The translations under genes and the position numbers were made by a program. From positions 1 to 64,000 of the forward strand of contig BDIU01000244.1 in the NCBI GenBank assembly GCA_002118135.1: DNA of 64,000 bases, in the 5' to 3' direction. The notes beneath the pieces were generated by a model, which was given only the letters and a program-made list of their open reading frames with translations, was not told the DNA's origin and searched no databases. The DNA is from Trebouxia sp. TZW2008. Taxonomy: Eukaryota > Chlorophyta > Trebouxiophyceae > Trebouxiales > Trebouxiaceae. Positions 12,602 to 24,004 of this stretch are shown in pieces. Numbering within the stretch: position 1 is the stretch's first letter; each line of letters starts with the position of its first letter.

Positions 12602-13009
12602 GCTGAGCTTTTGGCTCACTGCCTAGTCGTGTCTTTGGCTCATTCGGCTGTCCGAACGATTCAATGCAGAACTGTGTACTGCTTGACACAGAATTGAAAA
12701 CAACTTTGATTTTCGACCATCGGGCGGACGCTGCGTGCCGCAGGACAGTCGCTGCTGCAGGTGATCACTGAGATGCACGCATGTACAAACAGACAGACAA
12801 CTGGATGAAACGCCAGCCATCATGAGGCGTTTCGCCTGCTTGAGCGCACGCAACAGCGTGCTGAGGTCAGCGCTATTGATTGCCAACAGCGTGTAAACGA
12901 CTGGGTGGACAAGACTCGTTGGGGCCCGCACGCGCATGTGGAAGGAATCCAATTTCAAGACTCGATTGTGTCCACTGGTGCAACAAGTCCCTGCGAGCTT
13001 GGTCGGCTT
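12602..13009. promoter_or_regulatory. Divergent promoter interval, KDM5 / RanBPM-like gene
   Basis: 408 bp between the two start codons. It has more CpG than the flanking introns. No TATA box or other specific motif could be assigned. Confidence 0.6.
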
Positions 13010-16000
13010 ATGTCTTTGAATAGAAGTCGGCAACAACTTCCCTCTACTTGGGACAAGAATCTTGGACCCGACGACAAGGGCTGTCTGCGAGTCACAGGCA
13101 ACAAAGTGAAGTATGTAGGTGAGGTCCCCAGGGCTGTGCAGTCTTTCTACACTGAGGACCTGCTTGTTGAAGGCATCCATCATATGCGTTTGCTCACAGG
13201 TCCGGGGGATGAAGACAAAGATGCTGCAAGCGTCCGTGCTGACCACCCAATTCCTGCAGATGTCAGCTTGTATTACTATGAAGTGCAAGTGATTGATCGA
13301 GGCCGCGACGGCTTTGTAGGTAAGCAGCTGCATACGTACACCAAGCTGCCCTGCCATGTAGAGCCTGCTGTAGCATGTCATGCATGTCTGAGGTTGTGCA
13401 CCTGGCATTTGACAGCACGAGTGCATTGTCCAGGAATGACTTCACATCATCACATCACTGTAGTGATCATTCAAGTAACATGCAGCCAAATGCGGCTCTA
13501 TTGGCCTGTGTTTCACAAATCCTTTCAGCAGAATACAAGCTGGCGATTGGCAGAACATTCAGGCTAATTTACATTGCCTGTCATCTGAGCATCAGGTTTG
13601 TAATGGCTTGTGCGCAGGCATTGGCTTTTCTGCCCGCAGTGTAAAGCTTGATCGTTTGCCTGGCTGGGAGAAAGGCTCATATGGTTATCACGGTGATGAC
13701 GGGAATGCATTCGAGGGCTCTGGCACTGGCAAGCCTTATGGTCCTGTCTTTGTAGCAGGTGACCATTGCCTACAGCAGTTTGTTGTTTTCGCTGTTTCTG
13801 TGCAGTGCAGACGCACCGTCCTTCATGCTCCCTGCACAGCAAGTGCTGGCTGCACAGATGCACATCCTGTTGCAACGAGCCGTGTAGGGTCCAGGCACAA
13901 ATTCAAACAGATAATGGTCAGCAGCAGCACTGCTTGTAGTGCTTGAAAGTGCATCAGCAACCCATGCTCAAATCAGTGGAATTCGCAGACATTGGCCTGG
14001 GGATGATCAGCAATGGGATGGTTTCCTGCTTGCAGGTGATATCGTGGGTGCTTTGCTCAACAGAACAAACGACACCATCTCTTTCATCAAGAATGGCATA
14101 GACTTGGGTGTGGCATTCAGGAACGTCTACCAAGACCGCCTGTATCCCAGCATCGGCCTACGCACCCCTGATGAAGAGGTGACCATCACCTTGCTTTGCT
14201 CATATTATGGATACATTGGAGCCTGTCAACTAGATGGACGCGATGTTGTGATCACTCAAAGATTTAACACCAATGCAAGCACTTTCTTGTCTTTCGTTGC
14301 CCATGGTTCAACAGCATGCTTCACGCAGACTTTGCTTGCCAAGGCAATGCACAGTGTTATATGTGAAAAGCCTAGGAACAAGCTTTCACATTGCAAAAGA
14401 TGCTTTTTCAATTGCAGTTGCAGCTGTTTGGCTCAAATGAAAGACATGGTGGCTAAATTCACGCTGCTGTTGCACATGCTGAGTCAGCTCATGCCCTGTC
14501 TGGTCAGGTCCTAGCAAACTTTGGAGCTTCTGAGTTCAAGTGTGATGTAGCATCCCTTGAGGCGGATGCACTGCAAAGCATACAGCAGCAGGTGCACCAG
14601 CTGCCGGCGTTATTCCCAGTCAAGGTATGACCCTGTGATGAAGGACATTTTGCATTGAAAAGCGTCTGAGGCTTGCTTGCGCCCTCTGTCTTGAGGTGGT
14701 TCTCAGTTGTACAGAGCTGATCAGTACTAGCTGCACTATATGTCTTGGCTGTGTTGCTATCCCGTCAAGTGTGGGCTGCACTGAAAAGAAACAGGTGTCA
14801 ATTCCATGTTTGCTGTAATGTAAGTGCTGCATGCATGTGTTTTGCAGAGCATCTGAAGCATGCCTGCACTTGCTATTGCTGTGACTGCCAGTTGCATAGA
14901 GCTGGGTATTGGCAGTCTTGAAGGGCCCGCATGGACTGGGATTCCTGCTAAACTAATTGCTGGTCAAAGCTGTTGATGATCTGAAAGGGCTGACTTCTTG
15001 TCTGCAAATGCCAAGAGTCTCATGACAGTCAGTGACGGCATGCGATTGTGCAGGATGCTTCCACAGACCCTATGGGCATGCTCTTGTTTGAGTACATGGT
15101 ACATGAAGGGTACTGGGAAACAGCCACAAAAGTGGCGCAGGACATCCTCCTTGACAGGGTAAAAGTGTCTCAGCAGGTGAGCAACTGAGAGGCTACATTC
15201 TGTATCAGCCAAATGCCAAACCATATTGCTATGCATCTGTTGATCTTTGGCGGAATGCTAATACCTTGGTCGCTCCTCACTTACCTACTTACCACTGCCA
15301 AGTTTGAGGAAGGTATACAGGCAAAGCAGCAGATGACAGTCACTGGCAGCTGGCAATGATCCTCCTGCAGAAATGTAGCGATTTTGATGTTTCAGTACTG
15401 CGTTGCTGATGACTGCATGTCTAGCTTAGACAAATGTATCCCTTTGTAGCAGCATTATGGATCATGCCTACTGCATGATGTGTGATGTGTTGCTTGTACA
15501 GCAGTCTCTTGATACTGGACATCAATATGAGGAGACATGACAGTTGCCCAATCACTGCATTCTAACAGCGGTGGTACTTTTCAGTAAGGACGAATTGATG
15601 CAAGCACACATGGGAACAAGTGCAATCATTGCATCCTTGAACCCCCATGATGCTGTTGGTATGTAGGACAAGGAAGATGTAGAGTTGCGGCAACAAGTTC
15701 AGGAGCATCTGCTTGCTGGTCAGATACCGGACGCCATGGCTGCAATAGAGCAAGCCGCACCAGGCACTCTGGACAGCCACCCCAGAATCAAGTTCCGGTT
15801 ACAGTGCCAGCAGTTTGTCGAAATGGTAACGGCTCATATCCATGACCTTCAGAGCACCACCACAATCCGTCACCTGTCATTGTACCTCAGCCTGCTTCCT
15901 ATGAAGTTTTGGCGACTTTCAGCATTTTGAACCTGCTGCCTGTTGAACGGCGCTTGCTTCAAATTGCCTCTCAGATAGATCATTCATTGTTTTGCCAGTC

Positions 16001-16606
16001 AGGCAGTCAACAGACTAATAGCCATCACTTTCTGCTGCAGGTCCGGTTGAAAGATGACAAAGGCGCTGTCGTGTTTGGTCGATCCACCCTCAGCACAGCC
16101 AGTAAGACAGCTGCTGATCACGAGCTCTTACAAGACGTCTTGTCCTTGATAGCTTATGATGAGCCTCAGAGCAGTCCTTCAGGGAGCTTACTGGGAGAAG
16201 CTCACAAGATGGATCTTGCTGCTACTGTTGTTGCTGCCATGCTTGAGCAGAAAGGCCGCTCACCCAACTCCCGATTAGAGAGGTTGCTCAGGCAGCTGGT
16301 AAGGCATAGCATCAGTGTACATGTGATGCATTTTCTATTAGTGCATGTTGTGCTGGTGCTGCTTCATGAAGCTGTTCACACAGAATCATGCTGATTGCAG
16401 CTAGTGCATCTTGTGCCATGTGTCATGCATACTTGCCCCTTCATGGCATTTTATTGCCTGCACCAACGGTTACCATGGACTGATGTGCAAAGCGTCTGTC
16501 TTTGGTGCAGAAAGCTGTTTCACAGCATCTGGAGTCGCTGGGCGAGCCTTCAGCTGGGCTTTTGAATCTGCAGAACTTGTTAACGCAGAATGGCCTCAGA
16601 AGCTGA
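13010..16606 (+). CDS. RanBPM/RANBP9-like SPRY-LisH-CTLH-CRA protein (GID/CTLH E3 ligase scaffold)
   Basis: Predicted scaffold of the GID/CTLH ubiquitin ligase complex, cytosol or nucleus. Eight exons, all in phase: 13010-13319, 13618-13758, 14036-14178, 14508-14624, 15054-15176, 15667-15825, 16041-16298, 16511-16606, giving 448 residues. The SPRY domain spans exons 1-3 ([33 protein letters not shown]). LisH is in exon 5 ([15 protein letters not shown]), CTLH in exon 6 ([16 protein letters not shown]) and CRA in exons 6-7. The reading frame is open upstream of 13010 but without ATG, so MSLNRSRQQ is the likely start. Family members are often longer at the N-terminus, so this is a compact form. 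The 490-bp intron at 15177-15666 shows nothing recognisable. Its 3' end converges on the RRM/RS gene 277 bp away. Confidence 0.93.
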
Positions 16607-16882
16607 AGTTCCTTGTATACAATATTTCTACACAGTAGCATAGCAGGTGCTGCATGGAGGACCAGCAGCGTTTTACTTATGTATGTGCCGTTATGGCAGC
16701 TGCACTTGAGGCTACTTGCTGCTTGGGGTGTGCGAGACATGCACTATGTCTATCATTGTGGAGACTGGAATCCTAGACACCCTAGTAGCTTCTTTCGCTG
16801 TGCTACGCTGTAGACAAGCAGCAGCTCTGAGCCTGAAAGCTGTCACACACACAAACAGAAGTCCATCATTGCATGCAGTATG

Positions 16883-19800
16883 CTACACGCCTAGCTTGAA
16901 TTTGATGCCAGGCTTGAATTTAGCTGCCACCATGTCATCTTGCTGCGCAATCTCGCCTTGCTCATCAATCTGCATGCCTTGCTCAGCCCAGCCAGTAGGT
17001 GCCTCAGCAGGAGGAGGTAGCGCTTCAGCTTCTGCCAGCAAAGGCTGCTGCTGTGCATTGTCTGGCAACCCGTTCAAAGCAGCTGGTGCAGCTTCACCAC
17101 CCTCCCTGCAACAGGCTCAGCCTTTCAATTAATTACTGGTGCGCATGCTCATCATTTACTCGAAGACAACTGCCTGTACACCCCTCAGCAATGTACTCAG
17201 ACACCTGACACACGTCAAGCAAAACAACAGTTACTTATGCCTGACCAGGCATGCACAAAATAGAGATGAGCACATCTGACTTTCTGGCACCACTTCATCA
17301 CAAATGTTGGTCACATAACGTGCAAAATCTTCACGGTGCTTATTTGAATTGCTTGATTTTAAAAGGAAGCTGACCTGACTCTGCCATCTTTGTGTCGCCT
17401 GGCTCTCTTGCTAGCTCTGGCACGCTCCTTCTGCATAAAGCTGGCTGCTTCACCAACCAGAACTGACAGATCCTCCTCCCGCACCTGCACGCATTCAACC
17501 CCTCTGTCAACAGCTGACCCTGCTACAACAGAAAGCTAGCAGACAGGCAAAGACACCGTTCCTTGACATCTGTCACCCAAGAAAGCCATGAATCTGAGGT
17601 GCCCACGATAGAGTGAAAGTGATCAGAGGACAACAGGCAGCATTCCTTGGCATCTTGGCCCAAACAGGTCATGAATCTGAAGTACTGGTAACAGGCTAAA
17701 GTTGACTAGAATGCAACAGGCAAGAACGCAGGCAGCAGCAGCGCAATGTTGTACAGGGTCAGATGTCAATCAGCAGGACACACCTTGAGATCTGCCTCAG
17801 CTGCAGCCACTGCTGCTTTGCTGTCTGTCAGAGCCTTTGCACACTCAGCTACTGCAGTCAGCCATTTGCGGTAGTGACCGCAAGTCTCCTCTTGTTTCTG
17901 CATGTCCACATTGTCGGTCAGCCATCAGTAACCGACGAATATCGATGACCAACAAACTATGTAGCACAACAGCTGTGCTGTCAACCTGAAGTGGCTACAG
18001 GACAAAACGCAGTAATTGAAGCTTTCAAGCAGACAATGACAATAGATCCAGTACAGACACTCATGCATGGTAACAATACCGGCAATAAATGTTATGCGTG
18101 CTGGCTCAATTGCAAAGTGCCTTGCACGTTTTCTGTCTTGCCAAGCCAGCTTGTTTTCAGCATCACAAACAGGAGGTGTTATAACGCATCACACTGGCAC
18201 CTGGAACAAGCAGTGCGCACCTGAAGACGATGCGTCAATTCCTGCACAGAAGCTTGCATCTCCCCAAAGCCTGAAGAGCTTGACTTGAGCTTTGCTTCCA
18301 GTGCTGCCATGCGTGTAGACACCTCAGCTTCCCTGCGCTTTGCCCTTGCCAGCTCAGCACGCATCTCATTAGCTGCAGCTGAAGGAGGAGCTCCTGCACC
18401 TGCAGAACCACAACCATCTCATGTCTGAGCCATTCAGGTGATAGAACGACTTGAGCGTGAACATCTCATTAGCTGCAGCTGGAGGGGCTGCGCCCACACC
18501 TGCAGCACTTGTACTGCCTCATGTCTAAAGTAGGCAGGTTGGAGACCAGCTGACAGGAGCTGGCTGTCCTTGTGCTGGAAGACACAACAGCTGCGCACTG
18601 CATGCGTGCCGTCAAGCAACAGGCAAGCTGCAGCGCCTCTACTACATCATGACCAAGCGAGGCAGGTAAAAAGGCCCAACGAGGCATGTGAAAAGACCCA
18701 ACCAGGCAGGTGGAAGGACCAAAATTGTGCATTTGGAAACAACAAAGTAGGCACCTGTCAGATGACAGTGGATGAAACCAGTCACAAGCAATGCCTGTCT
18801 TGATGTACATGACAGCGACTGAAAACGGGCGTTGCCAGCTGCTGAGTCCTGACGTAAATATGGGAAGTCTGTTGGGCACTGACTTTTGCATTTCGCATTC
18901 TCTAAACTCAGACTACAAGCGTATGGCTGTGCGAGATCGCTAGCAAGGCTTGCAGCTGAACTGTGTCAATGTGGAGAAGCTCACAGAGTTGCTGCTGACT
19001 GCCTATAGAGGTTTGACCGTCTCTGGGGTCTACTCTCTATTGGCAGACCAGGTGCAACTCTGGGCTTGTCCCACACTGATCCTTCCTGCAAGCTTGCCTG
19101 GCGAAGCTGATCCTCCAGGCGCTTGTAGTCTGGCTGTGCAAAATTGCTAGCGACGGCTGAGAGCCATCTAGCAAACAAGCTGCTAGATTGATGGCAGCAT
19201 GCAGAATACCTGTGCAGTCTGTAACTGGTTCTTCTTGGTGCAAACATAGCAGCTGTGCTATCTCAATCTGATGGTGTCACACCAGGCAAACCTTGGAGTT
19301 GGCAGGCAATATATGCAGTCTTTTTCACAGCAGCAAGTCTGTCTTACGCAAGGTGAAACTGCTCAAGCAATGCAGATAGTGCTGGTCACATCGTCTGCCA
19401 ATTGCAGTATGCACTCCTGTTCAGAGGCTCAACGTGGGAAAAGCATCACCCTGGGGGCCTGGTGGCGCAGCATTGGCAGGTGGCCTTCTGCTGCCTTCAC
19501 TGCCGCTGCTGCTGCTGTAAGAGGAGTGGCTGCCATAGCTGCTGTAGCTGCCGCTGGGGGATGGGGAGCGCCCAGCTCTGCGCTTGACAGGCCTGCCTCC
19601 TTGCTGAGGGGGTCCGCTCCAGTGTGGGGGCCTGCATGGCATCACTGCATTGGTTGTTTCCGGTGATGCCATCCCAGTGTCATGATGACATGTCACACTG
19701 TGCTAGAAACTTCAGGGATTGCACTTATATCGATAGGTAGCAATTCCTTTCCATTTCAATGACTGCAGTTTTGTCCATAGCTAGTAGATCAGTTGGGCAA

Positions 19801-21646
19801 GACTGTGATCTGGTGTATGATGACAGCACGCCATCCATAAAGTGATGGGCATGGGGAGCGAGTAAGGCTGACAGATGGAAGCAAGTCAATAGGGTCTGGG
19901 CAAAGCAAGAAATGCCACAAAATAGTCTATTCTGCATGTGGGTTTCCTGGCAACATCTGACTGCCTGAAATGCCACTAGAGTACAGGCATGGCAACACCA
20001 TGGCAACACCACACATAGCTCGACATGAGTGAATTGTGACAAATCCAAGCGAGCTTGTGAGCACACAGCTCTTGATCAGTGCATTTGTTGTGGTTCAGCG
20101 TTTGTACAGACTGGGTTGATCAAGGATTGATCAAGGACAATAGCTTGGTGACTATAGGCACCTAGCAAGGCCTTTGAGCCTAGGTAGCAAGCAGTTTGAT
20201 ATGATAGATAGCTCATGACCCACAAGACTGAGATGGCCGATCTGAGACAGCACAGTGTTTGAAGCATTGGGTGCAGGCATGTGCTACATGTTGTGAGTGT
20301 TATGGTATCACTGCAGCAGCCAATTGCAGATGCCTCACCTTGCACCTGCCTGGGGTGGCCCAGGTGAGCGTCTCCTGCGTGGTGAAGGCAGTGGGGAGCC
20401 AGATCGGCCTCTGGAATAAGACCTGGAACGGCTGCGAGAGCCTCCACTGCTATAGCCAGGAGAGCCTCTGCCTGGTGAGCCTCCCCTGCCATTGGGAGAA
20501 TACCGTCCTGGTGAATACCTGCCTGGCGAGTATCTGCCCAATGAACGTGATCTAGATCTTCTGCCACTGTTGAACCTGCCCATTCCTCTGCAGGCGACAG
20601 GTGAATCAGCTGTGTTGTAGATGTGTCAAAGACAGTGATTTGGACAAACGCATCACAAAGTAGGATCATGCTCCTGACATGCATGATGGGTGTTGAGGCA
20701 TGGTAAGTACCTTGGCTTTGGCAGGGATTGTCTGTGGCCTGTGTCAGCAGCATCAGCTTATTTACAGCTTTGCGTGCCTCACAGTGTGCCAAAGTACATT
20801 TGTCAGGACATGAATGCATACATCCAATGTCCCTTCTGTGTGTTCAGCAAAGCTTTACACACCATTCTGTTGTCAGAAAATGGTCTGTTTTCAATGAATT
20901 ATCAAGAGTATTCTTGGCCCCAGTGAATTGATTCTGAAAAGACAGCTGCAGCACACAGACGTCACATGTTGAAGACTTTGCAAACCCTTTTGCTGTTGAG
21001 CAGATTCGGCTGCACATGCACATACGCATTGCCTGCAGCCTCATATGGCATACCTGCCGCGCATAGGAGGTCCTTGCCGTCTGTCAAATCGGTCATGTGG
21101 CAGACCACCTCTGGGATACTTTGCTACATTGACCCGGAGGGTGTTCCCATCGAGCACCAATGTCTGCATCGCAACAAGAAGAGTTCAGCAACGTCGGAAA
21201 TCCCCGGGACGTTAGATGCAAGTACAGCAGGTTGGAGACTGACCTTGCCACCTCTAGCATCTGCGACTGCGTCTTGCGCATCTCGTACGTCTTCAAAGGT
21301 GACAAAGCCAAAGCCTCTGGGTTTGCCTGTCTCTTGATCCATAACGACCTGCACAAAGCGAGAACGCGCTTGAAGCTCGCACAAGCAGATATAGCCCTCG
21401 CTAGATCATATCAAAAGCACGACCGCGGGTCCGCCTGCGTCAGTGACGGTGTAAGGCTTGTCGGCTGACCTTGACCTGGGTGATGTACCCATACTTCCCG
21501 AAGAAGTCTCGAAGGGAGCGCTCATCAGAGTCGGGAGCTAGGTTGCCAACAAAGATTGTGTTGACATTTGATCTGTCGTCCTCTAATCTTGCAGGGCTTG
21601 GACCTCTGCGACCTGGTGAGTGAGCGTGGACAGGAGAGAAACTCAT
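16883..21646 (-). CDS. RRM + RS-domain protein with C-terminal coiled coil (splicing-factor-like)
   Basis: Nuclear RNA-binding protein, probably in pre-mRNA splicing. Ten exons, all phases closing: 21646-21470, 21348-21244, 21163-21054, 20587-20339, 19631-19450, 19129-19049, 18399-18221, 17897-17784, 17484-17375, 17105-16883, giving 509 residues. A single RRM lies at about residues 29-110 with RNP2 IFVGNL and RNP1 RGFGFVTF. An RS/RG region follows, rich in RSRSRS and repeated RYSPG. A predicted helical part comes next (YKRLEDQLRQ, RMAALEAKLK), then a basic ERARARKRARR stretch and the end KFKPGIKFKLGV. The RRM-then-RS layout matches SR proteins, but the long coiled-coil tail is unlike canonical SC35/SCL proteins, so no name is given. 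Intron 17785-17896 upstream and the long introns 19632-20338 and 18400-19048 hold no other gene. Confidence 0.88.
17535..17740. repeat. ~88-bp imperfect tandem duplication in an intron of the RRM/RS gene
   Basis: The pattern CATTCCTTGGCATCTTGGCCC...CATGAATCTGAAG repeats the preceding CGTTCCTTGACATCTGTCACCC...CATGAATCTGAGG. Neither copy overlaps an exon. Confidence 0.7.
18440..18515 (-). repeat. Shadow of RRM/RS gene exon 18399-18221, 5' part
   Basis: The acceptor plus the first codons recur upstream: AGVGAAPPAAANEM versus AGAPPSAAANEM in the real exon. The copy then diverges into intron. Confidence 0.85.
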
Positions 21647-22210
21647 AGTCAAAACAGGCTTGCGCTTGGCTGCAAACGCCTGCACGGCAAAGCGCTGAGC
21701 CTGCTGACCAGCTTTTGACCCTAACGGCCCTTACGCCCTTTCCAGCCTGTCACAACGCCCTGTACTCGTGACTAAGATGACTAAATTAGTAAGAGCGCTT
21801 GCATGTGATGCTTGAGTGGACATTTCGTCATACTTTCCTCGAGCTCACAGGCGCAGAGCGGTACTGTGAGCCGCTGCTTTGCACAAAAGGTCACAGAATT
21901 TCTCTGCATCACATTTCAGACATCTCAAGCAGGCTGCTGCCGTCCATCGCGCGCCATCTCCCTGTTGCTCCCTGTCGTTGGTTGTACGGTATTGACAGGT
22001 GTGCCTGTGCTCTGACCGCGTCGTTGTGACCGTGTGACTGTTTCATTGATCCTTTTTGACCGTCAGGCTGCGTTCCTGCCCGGCGCAGCCTTGGTGCAAG
22101 GGCTGTGTGCAACATTCTGTGTGTGCATGCAGCGTCCAGCCGAAGATACGTCCTGAAGTCGGCAAGACAGATTGCTTGCACAGGAACTCCGACTCGAGGG
22201 ACACACCACT
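21647..22210. promoter_or_regulatory. Divergent promoter interval, RRM/RS gene / hydrolase gene
   Basis: 564 bp between start codons, locally CpG-rich. No core element was assignable. Confidence 0.55.
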
Positions 22211-23615
22211 ATGTCAGTGCACCCGCAAGCGCAAGCTTATTTGGATATCAGATACCAGACCAAGTTTGTCTTGGACGACAACAACATCGCACAGTTTCGT
22301 GCCATGGCTGACGACCGGTCCAGGTACCAGATGCAAACTGCCCAATGATGTGCAAGTCAGCCGATGGGGTGATCTCAAAAGTCGTTTTGCGTGTGCATAG
22401 TGGTACGGGCCGCACGCAGATTGCCAGCATTGAGGACATCAAGATCCCTGGAGCAGCAGGCACTATGGCAGCGAGGGTCTACAATCCTAAGCCATCAGCT
22501 GCTGGCAAACTAGCCGCCCTCATCTTCATTCATGGAGGCGGGTGGTGCTTGTGCAGCATCGAGACACATGACAATATCTGCAGAGACTTGGCTCACCAGG
22601 CTGACATAATTGTCATATCAGTGGAGTACAGACTTGCTCCTGAGCATAAATTCCCAGCAGGCTTAGAGGACTGCTATACTGCACTGAAGTGGACTCACAA
22701 CAATGCAGACAGCCTGAAAGTGGATCCTGCAAGACTTGCAATTGGTGGTAAGCACATTTACTCTGCAACTTCAGTGCAAATGCAACAGTGCAGGGCAAAT
22801 GTGTGAATGTGGTCATCTGTTCATTGCATCAAACACGCATGCAAGACAGGCTCAGCGCGCGCAGCTAAGTATGTACTGAAGCAAGCATCTGACTGTGGTC
22901 AGAAGCACAGCGAGAGCAGTCTGAGAAGCTGAATGCTAGTCACAGCAGTGTCAGCAAGCATGAAATGCTCAACTCCACTCACACATGGTGCCATTGCAGG
23001 TGATTCAGCTGGTGGGAATCTCTCGCTTGCATCACTCATCCTGGCAGAGCAGCGAGGCAAAGTGCCAGTTGCCTTTCAGCTGCTCATCTACCCATCAGCA
23101 GCTGCTGATCTGCACTAAACCATGTTGCACTTACAGGTGATTCAGCTGGCGGAAATCTCTCGCTTGCATCACTCATCTTGGCAGAGCAGCGAGGCAAAGT
23201 GCCAGTTGCCTTCCAGCTGCTCATATACCCATCAGCAGCTGCCATGGAGACAGAATCAAGGAAGCTGTTTTCAGATGGCTATGGATTGGATACAGCAATG
23301 AAGGGGTTTTTCTTCAAAAGCTATGTACAGGATCCTAAGACGGATGCCCAAAACCCCTTGGTCTCCCCTCTGTTTGCTGAGAAGCTAGACTTCATGCCAC
23401 CAACACATATCATCACAGCAGAGTGTGACCCGCTTAGGGATGAGGGCAAGTTGCTAGCTGATCGCCTGAACAAAGATGGTGTGCTTTGCACGTACAAGGA
23501 CTATGCTGGCATGATTCACGGCTTCTTCTCATATCAGTACCAGGTGCCAATTGATGCTGCTGTTGAAGCTGTCAGCGAATGTGCAGCCCAGCTACGTAAC
23601 CATTTGAGCACGTGA
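22211..23615 (+). CDS. HSL-family alpha/beta hydrolase (acetyl-esterase-like)
   Basis: Predicted carboxylic-ester hydrolase of the hormone-sensitive-lipase/Aes family (abhydrolase_3). It shows the oxyanion motif HGGGW, nucleophile elbow GDSAGG (Ser), acid in ECDPLRDEG (Asp) and His in MIHGFF, so the triad is complete. The body is read from about 22361 to 22747, then 23137-23615, joined through GG|GT into GDSAGG. The N-terminal piece from the ATG at 22211 ([12 protein letters not shown]...FRAMADDRS) resembles family N-termini but is in a different frame from the body. Either a 62-nt intron (22299-22360) joins them, or there is an indel, or translation starts at 22345. A near-identical copy of the Ser-elbow exon lies at 23000-23118 in the intron. 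The sequence resembles bacterial esterases, but the introns show it is a resident nuclear gene. Confidence 0.88.
23000..23118 (+). repeat. Duplicate nucleophile-elbow exon (shadow) of the hydrolase
   Basis: A copy of 23137 onward at a period of 137 bp, with its own TGCAG acceptor. It encodes GDSAGG through the LLIYPSAA stretch. In the aligned region the only differences are silent (GGT/GGC, GGG/GGA, CTG/TTG, TTT/TTC, ATC/ATA). It has no usable donor and runs into TAA at 23116, so inclusion would truncate the protein before the catalytic Asp and His. Confidence 0.92.
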
Positions 23616-24004
23616 TGCTGTTAAGGTTCTTGAGATGCACATGCTGCTTGCTTCACTGTCTCTACACTGTCTGAAGCGCCTTGATCAAAGACTTCTGGAA
23701 GCTTCCAACTGTACTGCTCACAGCATTAAGCCGGGCAGTGCCTATTCTAGGCTTGATAGGCACTGTCATTAGCTGATGTGTAGATGGAATGGTGCCAGGT
23801 TTACTTCGCTGCTTTCTATACAACTGTTTTTATAAATTCATGAAACCACAACCATAATCTGACCAATAAAATGCAAAACATCCTGCTGACACGAGACTGT
23901 CGGAAACATCTGCATCACACAGTACCAGTCCTGGTTGACAGAAAACATGACGTCATGGGAAACAAACTAAAATAAGACACTGTGAAAAACAGACGCCAAA
24001 CGCC
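23616..24004. other. Convergent 3' intergenic interval, hydrolase / UTP4
   Basis: 389 bp between two stop codons. Nothing recognisable: no TGTAA signal, RNA gene or ORF with homology features. Confidence 0.6.

Noticed and set aside
12623..13426. 267-codon minus-strand ORF overlapping the RanBPM-like first exon
   Set aside because: It lies antisense to a well-supported SPRY exon and across the promoter, with no recognisable motif.
23137..23615. Recent bacterial transfer of the esterase
   Set aside because: The protein resembles bacterial Aes/HSL enzymes, but the gene has spliceosomal introns and local base composition, and HSL proteins are common in plants and algae.
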